From: Aquitalea aquatilis
GTDB lineage: Bacteria; Pseudomonadota; Gammaproteobacteria; Burkholderiales; Chromobacteriaceae
Assembly: GCF_005155025.1 (NCBI RefSeq)
Contig: NZ_CP039731.1
Span: 2,852,001 to 2,916,000 of the forward strand
DNA length: 64,000 nucleotides
Direction of reading: 5' to 3'
Shown piece after piece: positions 1 through 6,234 of this stretch. The position numbers and the translations under genes are program-made. A model generated the notes under the pieces. The model saw only the letters and a program-made list of their open reading frames with translations, did no database searches and was not told where the DNA came from. Numbering within the stretch: the first letter of the stretch is position 1; each line of letters begins with the position of its first letter.

Positions 1-1
1 G

Positions 2-391
2 GTCAGCCTTCCTGGGCTGACTGCCCGTAATCGCCCACCGTTACCTGGTGATTTTCATCAGGTAACAGCAATAGACGCTGACTGGCTGGAGTTGAGCAAT
101 CTATCTGGGGTCGGCTGGCCGGAGTATTCCGGTGGCGCAGTAGTGCAGTTTGGTCAGCCGCTGGATATTTCTGGGGTGCTAGCATCTGCGCGTTTCTGTC
201 GCCCTGGCGGGGCAGTGCTCGCTGTTCCTGCGGTCATTGTGCAGCAGGATGGTGGTTTGCTGGTGACCGTGTCTGCTGATGATACGCGGCAGTGGTTGCC
301 TGGCCCTTTGTTGTTCCAGTTGGTATTGCACTGGCCGGATGGGACTGTGCGAACTGTGCAGGGTAGTTCATTCGAGGTTGTGGAGACCTGA
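2..391 (+). CDS. Phage tail/baseplate-region protein, 5' end outside window
   Basis: The frame is open from base 2 to the TGA at 389-391 and has no convincing start inside the window, so the gene begins upstream. The visible ~129 residues alternate beta-strand-like stretches (GGAVVQFGQPLDISGV, LLVTVSADDTRQWLPG, LLFQLVLHWPDGTVRTVQG). This pattern resembles the Ig-like N-terminal modules of phage baseplate/fibre adaptor proteins such as the BppU_N type: a 'plD(l)SG' strand, a 'lsa..T..l..G' turn, then 'dGt...v.G'. It is followed at once by a collagen-like microprotein and tail-fibre-like genes, which fits a position between baseplate and fibre genes. The structural assignment is inference from pattern and context. 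The phage origin is well supported by the lysis cassette downstream. Confidence 0.6.
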   Translation, partial: VSLPGLTARNRPPLPGDFHQVTAIDADWLELSNLSGVGWPEYSGGAVVQFGQPLDISGVLASARFCRPGGAVLAVPAVIVQQDGGLLVTVSADDTRQWLPGPLLFQLVLHWPDGTVRTVQGSSFEVVET

Positions 392-392
392 C

Positions 393-557
393 ATGGATAT
401 GCCGGTTGTTGTTGAAAAGGAGCTGGTCATTACTGCAATTGTTGATGATCCAGCACCTTGTCATGTTGTTGAAGGTATTCCGGGTCCGCCGGGCGCATCG
501 GCGGCTGATGCTTTCGATATGGATATTGAATTGCTGTACCAAATTGCAAAACTCTAG
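393..557 (+). CDS. 54-residue collagen-like phage microprotein
   Basis: The ORF opens with ATG one base after the previous stop codon and encodes 54 residues. A short beta-rich N-terminus is followed by a glycine-triplet stretch (GIPGPPGAS at about residues 31-39) and an acidic helical tail. Short Gly-X-Y runs are common in phage tail fibres and in the small proteins just before them, where they can form a trimeric coil. It may be an independent small structural protein or a remnant split from a longer fibre gene. Translational coupling to the upstream gene is likely from the 1-base spacing. The function is unknown. Confidence 0.55.
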   Translation: MDMPVVVEKELVITAIVDDPAPCHVVEGIPGPPGASAADAFDMDIELLYQIAKL

Positions 558-568
558 AGGAGATATGT

Positions 569-1057
569 ATGTCACTGGCAACACGTATTACCGAGCTGGC
601 TCAGGCTATTGCCGCAGATGTTAAATCACTCAAAGCTGCGCAGGGTAATTTGTCTGTCCTGAATACCACGGCCAAGACCAGTCTGGTTGCAGCGATCAAC
701 GAGGTGCTGCAGTTGGCCCAGGCGGCTGGATCTTCGTCCGGTGCGGCAATCAATGATGCCGCAGCTAGTGCAGGCTCGACGTTCTCATCCAGCCATATCA
801 TTACATTACTGGCAGACCTGAAGAACCAGATTCTGGGCGGTGCCTCCTCGGCCTTGGACACGCTGGCGGAAATTGAAGCTAGGTTCGGTACTGATGAGAC
901 CGCAGTGGCCAATCTGCTCACGGCGGTTGGTAACCGGCTCAGCTTTGCCGATGCCCAGTCACTGACGGCCGCGCAGCAGCTCCAGGCGTGTGCCAATCTG
1001 GGTATCGGTGATCCGACAACCGACTTTTTGGCTGCGTACACTGCGGCTAAGGGCTGA
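569..1057 (+). CDS. Phage tail-fibre-like protein
   Basis: 162 residues, preceded by a strong ribosome site (GAGGAG) about 7 bases before the ATG. The N-terminus (ITELAQAIAADVKSLKAAQG) and the following LSVLNTTAKTSLVAAINEV segment are typical of the helical, trimerising parts of phage tail-fibre and head-fibre proteins. The rest is Ala/Ser-rich with another amphipathic helix (LDTLAEIEARFGTDETAVANLL). It probably contributes to the fibre shaft or its attachment. It sits between a baseplate-like gene and another short fibre-like gene. The family is recognised by pattern only. Confidence 0.6.
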   Translation: MSLATRITELAQAIAADVKSLKAAQGNLSVLNTTAKTSLVAAINEVLQLAQAAGSSSGAAINDAAASAGSTFSSSHIITLLADLKNQILGGASSALDTLAEIEARFGTDETAVANLLTAVGNRLSFADAQSLTAAQQLQACANLGIGDPTTDFLAAYTAAKG

Positions 1058-1059
1058 CT

Positions 1060-1410
1060 ATGCCCTCGATGTCTTCACGAATTGCGTCTGTTTTTACAGC
1101 AATCGGTAGCGACATAAAAAGCTTATTCGCTAATAAGCTGGCGACGGATTGTGGGGCTGGGCAAATAGGCTCATTTGCGTTGATGTTCTACTCTAACGCG
1201 AATACCCAAATTGTGGCGGGAACCCTCTACTCTGGGGCTAAGCTGTATTACGCGCAGCTCTATACTGCTGGCGCGTCGCAGTCGGTAACGCAGGGGTCAG
1301 TGGTCTATTCGATTGTGGGTGTCTCTGCTGTAGGTACTTGGAGAGCCATGCACTCCCTGATTGCGGCACCGGGTAATTTCACGATTTTTTTAGCGCAGAG
1401 GGTCGCATGA
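1060..1410 (+). CDS. Putative phage tail-fibre/receptor-binding domain protein
   Basis: 116 residues. The start (SSRIASVFTAIGSDIKSLF) echoes the N-terminal helix of the preceding protein, suggesting a related attachment motif. The rest is a beta-rich, Tyr/Thr/Ser/Gly-rich domain (GSFALMFYSNANTQIVAGT, GSVVYSIVGVSAVGTW) like the distal tips of tail fibres. The gene starts 2 bases after the previous stop and overlaps the next by 4 bases, so the three are translated together. I recognise no specific family. A role as a small fibre tip is inferred from position and composition. Confidence 0.5.
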   Translation: MPSMSSRIASVFTAIGSDIKSLFANKLATDCGAGQIGSFALMFYSNANTQIVAGTLYSGAKLYYAQLYTAGASQSVTQGSVVYSIVGVSAVGTWRAMHSLIAAPGNFTIFLAQRVA

Positions 1411-1832
1411 AGCTTGAATATACAGCGGTAACTGATCTGCAGTGGGCCAATGAATCGCACTCAGCGATAACCATGACTGTAAATTTCAAATCACTTGGAG
1501 AGGTCCCTTTTACAGCCTCTCCTGATGATGCGGCGGATCATGGTCGGGAGTTGTTTGCACGAGCAGTTGCGGGTGATTTTGGTAATATTTACCCTGCTGA
1601 TCAAGATGATGTGAATGACTTAAATAGTCATTCCTTGCGGCAGCTTCTTGATAATGCGCGAATTGCGCTATCTACAAGTGATGCAACATTGCTGCGTTGT
1701 TATGAGGTGGGAATTGCATTGCCTGCAGAATGGGTTGCTTATCGTAAGGCGCTGCGCGAGGTAATACGTGCGGGGGTAAATGGGATTGTTATGGAGATTC
1801 CGAATCGGCCGTCATATCCAGTTGGAACGTAG
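1407..1832 (+). CDS. Phage tail-fibre assembly chaperone-like protein
   Basis: 141 residues, starting in an ATGA overlap with the preceding fibre gene. The C-terminal part carries LPAEWVAYRKALREVI, the signature of the phage tail assembly chaperone group (Phage_tail_APC-like, 'p.eW..YRqaLRdi'). Such proteins usually lie just 3' of the fibre gene whose product they help fold, which is the arrangement here. The base composition is more AT-rich than the neighbouring chromosome. A terminator hairpin follows at 1872, so this gene likely closes the tail operon. Confidence 0.6.
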   Translation: MKLEYTAVTDLQWANESHSAITMTVNFKSLGEVPFTASPDDAADHGRELFARAVAGDFGNIYPADQDDVNDLNSHSLRQLLDNARIALSTSDATLLRCYEVGIALPAEWVAYRKALREVIRAGVNGIVMEIPNRPSYPVGT

Positions 1833-1871
1833 GTATCGTAATATTCAGGTGAGTTTATATTTTTAAAATAT

Positions 1872-1892
1872 CCCGCTATTGCGGGTTTTTTC
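1872..1892 (+). terminator. Terminator after phage tail genes
   Basis: CCCGC-TATT-GCGGG hairpin followed by a run of T. It separates the tail-fibre genes from the lysis cassette. Confidence 0.75.
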
Positions 1893-1907
1893 ATTTATGG
1901 AGGCAGC

Positions 1908-2207
1908 ATGTTGATTATTCTTCGTCGATTTTTTGATAACCGGCTTTTCCTTCTTGTTGTTCCTGCTGTTCTTGGCCTAGTGTGCTTTGATCAAGTATTG
2001 GCAGCTACTTGGGGTGCGCTGTTGCTTATTATTCCTGCTGTTGTTGGTTTGGCTTTGCTGCTCAGAAAAATCATGTTTCATGTCGATATGTCGCTTGTCA
2101 CTGAGTTAGCCATGACAAGCCCTGTCGGTGCGGCGCTGGTTGTCCTGGCTGATCGAATTTTTGTAGCCGCAATCATCATCGGTGCAGTGCTGTGGCTGGG
2201 CCGATAG
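1908..2207 (+). CDS. Putative holin, three membrane segments
   Basis: 99 residues, strongly hydrophobic, with three predicted membrane segments: about residues 12-32, 35-53 and 73-97. A short basic loop (LLRKIMFHVD) follows the second. It is the first gene of the lysis cassette and overlaps the endolysin gene by 16 bases, the usual holin-endolysin arrangement. Three transmembrane segments match the class I holin topology. No specific family was recognised, and it could be another small phage membrane protein. The holin call rests on topology and neighbours. Confidence 0.55.
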   Translation: MLIILRRFFDNRLFLLVVPAVLGLVCFDQVLAATWGALLLIIPAVVGLALLLRKIMFHVDMSLVTELAMTSPVGAALVVLADRIFVAAIIIGAVLWLGR

Positions 2208-2809
2208 CTGCAAGTGCGCTGGCATTGCTGCCGCTGCTCTCAACGTCGATTCAACAATACTGGCCGGATATACCGGCCAGATCTGTTTTAGCGGCTCAGG
2301 TTGAGCAGGAGAGTGGCTGGCGGGCTGCTGCTACGCTTCGGACAAGCCGGGAGATTGGTGCCGGCCTGGGGCAATTTACGCGAGCGTACCGGGCTGATGG
2401 CTCGGTTCGCTTTGATGCAGTTGCTGAGCTGGCTTCTGCTCATCCTGAATTGCGGGGTTGGTCGTGGGCGAATGCATATGATCCACACTATCAGTTAGCG
2501 GCGGTAGTGCTGAAAAATCGCACATCGTACCGGGCGATAGGCTGGGCGGCATCGCCTGAGGATCGCATGGCGATGATGGATGCCGCTTATAACTCCGGGT
2601 TGGGCTCTGTAATAAAGCGCCGGGCAAAGTGCAATGCAATACCTGGTTGTATTCCTGGTCGCTGGTTTGGCCATCTGGAGCGATCTAGTACGCAAAGCAA
2701 GTCGCGTGTAGCTGGTTATGGCCAGTCATTCGCAGACATTACAAATACGCACGTCCGGAATGTCATGGTTGTGCGCCGTCCCAAATACAAAATCTACTTC
2801 AAAGAATAG
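2192..2809 (+). CDS. Phage endolysin, lytic transglycosylase-like
   Basis: 205 residues from a GTG start inside the end of the holin-like gene. The early part contains QVEQESGW (Glu40-Ser41), matching the catalytic 'ES' motif of SLT-type lytic transglycosylases, followed by GAGLGQFT, which resembles the usual 'GLMQ' turn. Later AAYNSGLGSV matches the conserved 'AYNaG' segment. It would cleave the glycan strands of the host wall at the end of infection. A hydrophobic N-terminus (residues 5-20) could act as a weak signal-anchor, which would let it cross the membrane independently of the holin. This last point is inference. Confidence 0.75.
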   Translation: MAGPIAASALALLPLLSTSIQQYWPDIPARSVLAAQVEQESGWRAAATLRTSREIGAGLGQFTRAYRADGSVRFDAVAELASAHPELRGWSWANAYDPHYQLAAVVLKNRTSYRAIGWAASPEDRMAMMDAAYNSGLGSVIKRRAKCNAIPGCIPGRWFGHLERSSTQSKSRVAGYGQSFADITNTHVRNVMVVRRPKYKIYFKE

Positions 2810-2818
2810 GGGTCTTTC

Positions 2819-3085
2819 ATGTCCGGTGATAACCATTGCGCAATGCCCAGCGATGTCGTTGTGCTGCCGCGTGAGCAGTTTTCTGAGTTGCTGGAGGAGG
2901 CGGCGAAGCAGGGTGCGGAAAAGGCGCTACGTGAGGCTGGGGTTGATGGTGCAGTTCGCCTGGCAAAGCGTGTAGATGGCATCAGCGACAAGATTATTGC
3001 AACGGTTGTTAATAGTCTTGTTATGGGCCTAATGGTTGCAACTTTAACTGGCATTGTTTTGCTATTTAGAGCGAAGGGTGGTTGA
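2819..3085 (+). CDS. Small phage membrane protein in lysis cassette
   Basis: 88 residues: a soluble, acidic, coiled-coil-like N-terminal part (REQFSELLEEAAKQGAEKAL) and one C-terminal membrane segment at about residues 60-84. It lies between the endolysin and spanin genes, with its stop one base before the Rz-like start. Small one-segment membrane proteins here can be antiholins or second holins. No family was recognised, so the role is open. Confidence 0.55.
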   Translation: MSGDNHCAMPSDVVVLPREQFSELLEEAAKQGAEKALREAGVDGAVRLAKRVDGISDKIIATVVNSLVMGLMVATLTGIVLLFRAKGG

Positions 3086-3086
3086 T

Positions 3087-3566
3087 ATGCGGGCATTTAT
3101 CGTTGTTGGTGTTATTGCTTCCCTGGTTATCTCTGGAGTATGGCTACGCGGCGCTATAGACCGGCCGGTGATTGCTAGTGCAAAGGCGGATGCCTCTGCG
3201 GCGCGTGGTGTAACTACTGCGGTACAGAAGGCGCGGGATGTCGAGTACAAGATTGCTGCAAGTGATGCCGCCGCGAGTGCTGAATATCAGAAAGGATTAG
3301 ATGATGGAAAAAAAGATCTCGATGGCGCTCTTGCTCGGCTGCGCGCTGCTGTCCGGCTGCGTGACCAGCAGCTCACTGCCGCACGCTCCGGGAATCTGCC
3401 CGCAGCTGGCTCCGGCCCCGGCGGACGTGATGGTGAAACGGGAACCGACTTTCTTGCAGCGCATGGAGAAGATGCTGAACGACTCGCTGCCGAGGCCAAC
3501 GAAGTCGTCAAGCAGCTGAGCGCCTGTCAGGTGATTGTTTCGAATGACCGGAAATTGTTGCAGTAG
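3087..3566 (+). CDS. Rz-like inner-membrane spanin
   Basis: 159 residues with an N-terminal membrane anchor (about residues 3-20) followed by a long, charged, mostly helical periplasmic region rich in Ala, Asp, Lys and Arg. That is the layout of an i-spanin, the inner-membrane half of the complex that disrupts the outer membrane at the end of phage lysis. The decisive feature is a second ORF (3301-3519) with a lipoprotein signal nested in another frame within it, the classic Rz/Rz1 arrangement. The longer frame could start at 3054, but the ATG at 3087, just after the preceding stop codon, fits better because it puts the membrane anchor at the very N-terminus. Confidence 0.75.
   Translation: MRAFIVVGVIASLVISGVWLRGAIDRPVIASAKADASAARGVTTAVQKARDVEYKIAASDAAASAEYQKGLDDGKKDLDGALARLRAAVRLRDQQLTAARSGNLPAAGSGPGGRDGETGTDFLAAHGEDAERLAAEANEVVKQLSACQVIVSNDRKLLQ
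3301..3519 (+). CDS. Rz1-like outer-membrane spanin lipoprotein, nested in Rz
   Basis: 72 residues, wholly inside the Rz-like gene in the +1 frame. The N-terminus MMEKKISMALLLGCALLSGC is a signal peptide ending in a clear lipobox (LLSGC), so mature protein would start at the lipid-modified Cys20. The remainder is Pro/Ser-rich, as usual for o-spanins. It would sit in the inner leaflet of the outer membrane and pair with the Rz-like protein across the periplasm. Confidence 0.75.
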   Translation: MMEKKISMALLLGCALLSGCVTSSSLPHAPGICPQLAPAPADVMVKREPTFLQRMEKMLNDSLPRPTKSSSS

Positions 3567-3574
3567 GAAAAATA

Positions 3575-3608
3575 AAATCCCCGACTTAATTTAAGCCGGG
3601 GATTTTTT
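3575..3608 (+). terminator. Terminator after spanin genes
   Basis: Long inverted repeat (AAATCCCCGACTTAA against TTTAAGCCGGGGATTT, one mismatch) followed by T6. It closes the lysis operon just before the prophage boundary. Confidence 0.85.
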
Positions 3609-3680
3609 ATGCTGCGTGGGCTAAAGGCACTGTCGCAAATTTGTCGCAAGTATCTCTATGGGCCAATAAAATCAATGTTT

Positions 3681-3703
3681 TTCGAGTCTCTCCGCTCGCA
3701 CCA
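3681..3703 (+). other. tRNA 3'-end fragment, probable prophage att site
   Basis: These 23 bases have exactly the geometry of a tRNA 3' end: a 7-base T-loop (TTCGAGT), a 5-base T-stem half (CTCTC), a 7-base acceptor half (CGCTCGC), a discriminator A and CCA. The five bases before it do not pair with CTCTC, so the 5' part of the tRNA is absent. Integrase-type prophages typically leave such a duplicated tRNA 3' end at the boundary away from the intact tRNA. The implied acceptor 5' strand GCGAGCG would suit a tRNA-Leu, but the identity is inference. The stretch 3704-3857 up to the next gene holds no convincing feature. Confidence 0.6.
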
Positions 3704-3857
3704 CAACTCAGTTTTTTCTCTGGTAATCCTGCGGTGTATCCGCTTCGTTTTACTCCTGCAGATGCGGTATGCGATAGTCTGCACACTCCTCTTGTTTTGT
3801 ACTGCGTTGTCTGTATCCGTATTCGTCCCGTGATTGATCTCAATTAGGCGGAGTTCG

Positions 3858-4610
3858 ATGCACAAGTCCACTGTCAATGCGCTGTACACCGACCCGCGGC
3901 TGATCGCTGTATACGATGTGCTGAATGCCGGAGAGGCCGATCATCTGTTTTATGCGGAGCGGATTGGTCCTGAGAGCAGGGCTGTCGTTGATATCGGTTG
4001 TGGCACAGGCGTGCTTGCGCTGCGCTTGGCGCAACTGGGGCATTCCGTCACAGCTATTGATCCGGCGCCGGCAATGCTAGACCTGGCGCGTGCACGTAGT
4101 GGTGCCGGGCAGGTCTGTTGGCGTAGTGGCACGGCGACCGACTTGCCACCTGATACGCGTTTCGATATCGCACTGATGACGGGGCATGCCTTTCAGTGTC
4201 TGTTGACGGATGAAGCAGTGCTGCAAACGCTGCTTGCTGTGCGTCGCCGCTTGCGGCCGGGTGGGGTAATGATGTTTGAAAGTCGCAACCCGGTCGGTGC
4301 GCCCTGGCAGCGGTGGACGCCCGAGTATTCGCGCCGCATGGTTGAGCTGGCGGATGGTGAACAGCTTGCTGTCTGGCATGTGCTGCAGGATTTCGATGGG
4401 GCGTTGCTCAGTTTTGATACTCACTACCATTTTCAGCGTGCCGATGTGCGGCTGCACAGTCAGAGTGTCTTGCGGTTCATGACGCATGCTGCCATTGCCG
4501 AGCAGTTGCGGTTGGCCGGTTTTGTGCGAGTGGATTGGTATGGCGACTGGCAAGGCGGGGCACTGACGCCGGCGAGTGCCGAAATGATCGCTATCGCCCG
4601 TTGTGACTGA
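3858..4610 (+). CDS. Class I SAM-dependent methyltransferase
   Basis: 250 residues from the ATG at 3858, which has GGCGGAG seven bases upstream; an in-frame GTG at 3834 lacks such a site. The Rossmann motif I is plain (VVDIGCGTGVLALRLAQLG), followed by an acidic end of strand 2 (AIDPAPAMLDLARAR), motif II/III around FDIALMTGHAFQCL and RPGGVMMFESRN. This is the methyltransf_11/25 type that modifies small molecules or proteins using S-adenosylmethionine; the substrate cannot be inferred. It stands alone beside the prophage end and converges on the diguanylate cyclase gene. Confidence 0.75.
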   Translation: MHKSTVNALYTDPRLIAVYDVLNAGEADHLFYAERIGPESRAVVDIGCGTGVLALRLAQLGHSVTAIDPAPAMLDLARARSGAGQVCWRSGTATDLPPDTRFDIALMTGHAFQCLLTDEAVLQTLLAVRRRLRPGGVMMFESRNPVGAPWQRWTPEYSRRMVELADGEQLAVWHVLQDFDGALLSFDTHYHFQRADVRLHSQSVLRFMTHAAIAEQLRLAGFVRVDWYGDWQGGALTPASAEMIAIARCD

Positions 4611-4696
4611 GCTATATGAGCAGGGCGTTTGTGATTGATGTGGAGACGGTGCTTGGCTGTGAGGCGGATATCTGTCGTTCCAAGTCGCATGCTGCC

Positions 4697-5848
4697 TTAG
4701 ATGATGGGTGCGGTCTGGCGGCGCGGGTGAACGGCATTGCGCCCGGCGTGTTTGGCAGCATAGAGCGCCTTGTCGGTGGCGGCTAAAAATGTTTGTTCAC
4801 TGTCGTCCGTCTGCCACTGCGCCAGCCCCAGGCTGACCGTGGCGTGCAGTTCACTGGCTCCGTGTGGTAGTGGCGAGTCGGCAATCGTATTCCGGATGGT
4901 CTCGCACAGGATAAAAGCCTGATCCACGCTAGTGTCGGGCAGCAGGATGGCGAACTCTTCACCGCCAATGCGGCATACCAGGTCCTGCGGACGTACGTTG
5001 AGCTGCAGCAGGCTGGCGATGTGGCACAGCACTTTGTCGCCGGCATCGTGGCCGTAGTTATCATTGATGCGTTTGAAAAAATCGATATCCAGCATGGCGA
5101 GGCAAAATGGGCGCTGGTCCAGACTGTGGCGGTGCTGCAATTGCGCCAGCCTGGCATAAAAGGCGCGTCTGTTGGCCAGGCCGGTCAGCATATCGGTGCT
5201 GGCCATTTGCTGGATACGGTTTACCAGTGCATCCGAAAAGTGTTCACCCGCCAGTAGGGCGATGAACAGAATGATGGAGCCCGATAGCAGTACTCCCAGA
5301 TTCAGTATGCTGATCATGGTGGGGCCGAGCGTCTGTACGGTGAGTGCGGCTGGCCATTGCATGAACTGGAACAAGGAAAACCATCCCAGGCAGATTCCGC
5401 AGACGATGGCCATGCCACGTCGATCATTGATGGGGACGATGAGGGGCGCGGTCAGGAAAAACAGCAGGAAATAGAAGTGTGAGCCGAAGAGTGTGCCCTG
5501 TCCGCCAAGAATGCCAGTCAGTACCGTGGTTTGGCAGATCAAGCAGGCTTTCCAGTAGTGGGGAGGCTGGCCACAAGTTTGGCGCCAGCGGAACCAGGCG
5601 ATGCCGGTGGCGGGGATGGGGATTTCCACCAGGCATGAGTGTGCCAGTTCGCGATTGCCCAGCGTGAGAAACAGCAGGTAGTAAAACAGCACCATCAGCA
5701 GCACCGAGGCAGGGACGGCATTGGTAATGTACTGCCGTCGCCGCAGCGGGCCGCTCAGTGTGGGGTCTACGCCTGCGGTGATCCATTGCCAGGCCATGGC
5801 AAGGGCAATGGGCGGCTTGGTGGCGATCGATTGATGGGGTAGGCCCAT
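4697..5848 (-). CDS. Membrane-bound GGDEF diguanylate cyclase
   Basis: 383 residues. The N-terminal half holds about six hydrophobic segments forming a membrane sensor-like domain of no recognised family. The C-terminal half is a GGDEF domain with an intact GGEEF signature at residues 295-299, so it should make cyclic di-GMP from two GTP. An RPQD motif (286-289) lies exactly five residues before it and matches the RxxD inhibitory site, so product feedback inhibition is expected. It is monocistronic on the minus strand. The signal it senses is unknown. Confidence 0.88.
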   Translation of the reverse strand: MGLPHQSIATKPPIALAMAWQWITAGVDPTLSGPLRRRQYITNAVPASVLLMVLFYYLLFLTLGNRELAHSCLVEIPIPATGIAWFRWRQTCGQPPHYWKACLICQTTVLTGILGGQGTLFGSHFYFLLFFLTAPLIVPINDRRGMAIVCGICLGWFSLFQFMQWPAALTVQTLGPTMISILNLGVLLSGSIILFIALLAGEHFSDALVNRIQQMASTDMLTGLANRRAFYARLAQLQHRHSLDQRPFCLAMLDIDFFKRINDNYGHDAGDKVLCHIASLLQLNVRPQDLVCRIGGEEFAILLPDTSVDQAFILCETIRNTIADSPLPHGASELHATVSLGLAQWQTDDSEQTFLAATDKALYAAKHAGRNAVHPRRQTAPII

Positions 5849-6038
5849 GGCGGCTCATCCGGATTATTCATCGTCTGTTTATTCAGCATAGTGAAAAATG
5901 CGGAAAGTCGCCGGGCTTGGTTTACTGGTCTGGCAGTGACAGTGCGAGGGGTCCCCGTGATGATGGCTGGCTATTGCTATAGCCCAGTGTGGGCAAGCAT
6001 TTGCGCCGCGATTCGCCTGCATACAAAAACAGGGTGCA

Positions 6039-6047
6039 TGTTATACT
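6039..6047 (+). promoter_or_regulatory. Sigma70 extended -10 promoter for tig-clpP-clpX
   Basis: TG-T-TATACT forms an extended -10 element (TGn plus TATACT). No good -35 hexamer is present at 17 bases, which is acceptable for extended -10 promoters. It would start transcription near 6053, about 180 bases before tig. Confidence 0.45.
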
Positions 6048-6109
6048 GCGCGTTTTCGCAATGGGATGCGGGCCTGATCGTTGCTGCGTAAGCGCAGCAG
6101 GGCTTGCAC

Positions 6110-6137
6110 TTGTAGCCGGGGCTTGTGGCCCCATATA
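6110..6137 (+). promoter_or_regulatory. Sigma32 (heat-shock) promoter for tig-clpP-clpX
   Basis: CTTGTAG, 13-base spacer, CCCCATATA. The -10 matches the sigma32 consensus CCCCATNTA at every position and the -35 matches CTTGAAA at 5 of 7. Spacer length is the same as in the lon promoter at 9578. Heat-shock control of clpP and clpX is established in enterobacteria. Confidence 0.7.
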
Positions 6138-6234
6138 GAGCCGAAGCCTCCCAAGGGTTTCACCTGTTTTCCAAAATACGAAATGTTCGCGCAAAGGCCG
6201 AACTCGTATTCAGATGACTAGTTAAGGATTGAAC

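Larger units (their letters stand above)
5849..6234. other. Divergent intergenic region, tig leader with two promoters
   Basis: 386 bases between the divergent diguanylate cyclase and trigger factor genes. It contains an extended -10 promoter at 6039-6047 and a heat-shock-type promoter at 6110-6137. A small hairpin (GCTGCG-TAAG-CGCAGC region, about 6083-6098) lies between them. No further gene is seen. Confidence 0.5.

Noticed and set aside
3609-3847. Several overlapping short ORFs just beyond the prophage terminator
   Set aside because: No ribosome sites or recognisable sequence; region contains the att fragment and looks non-coding.
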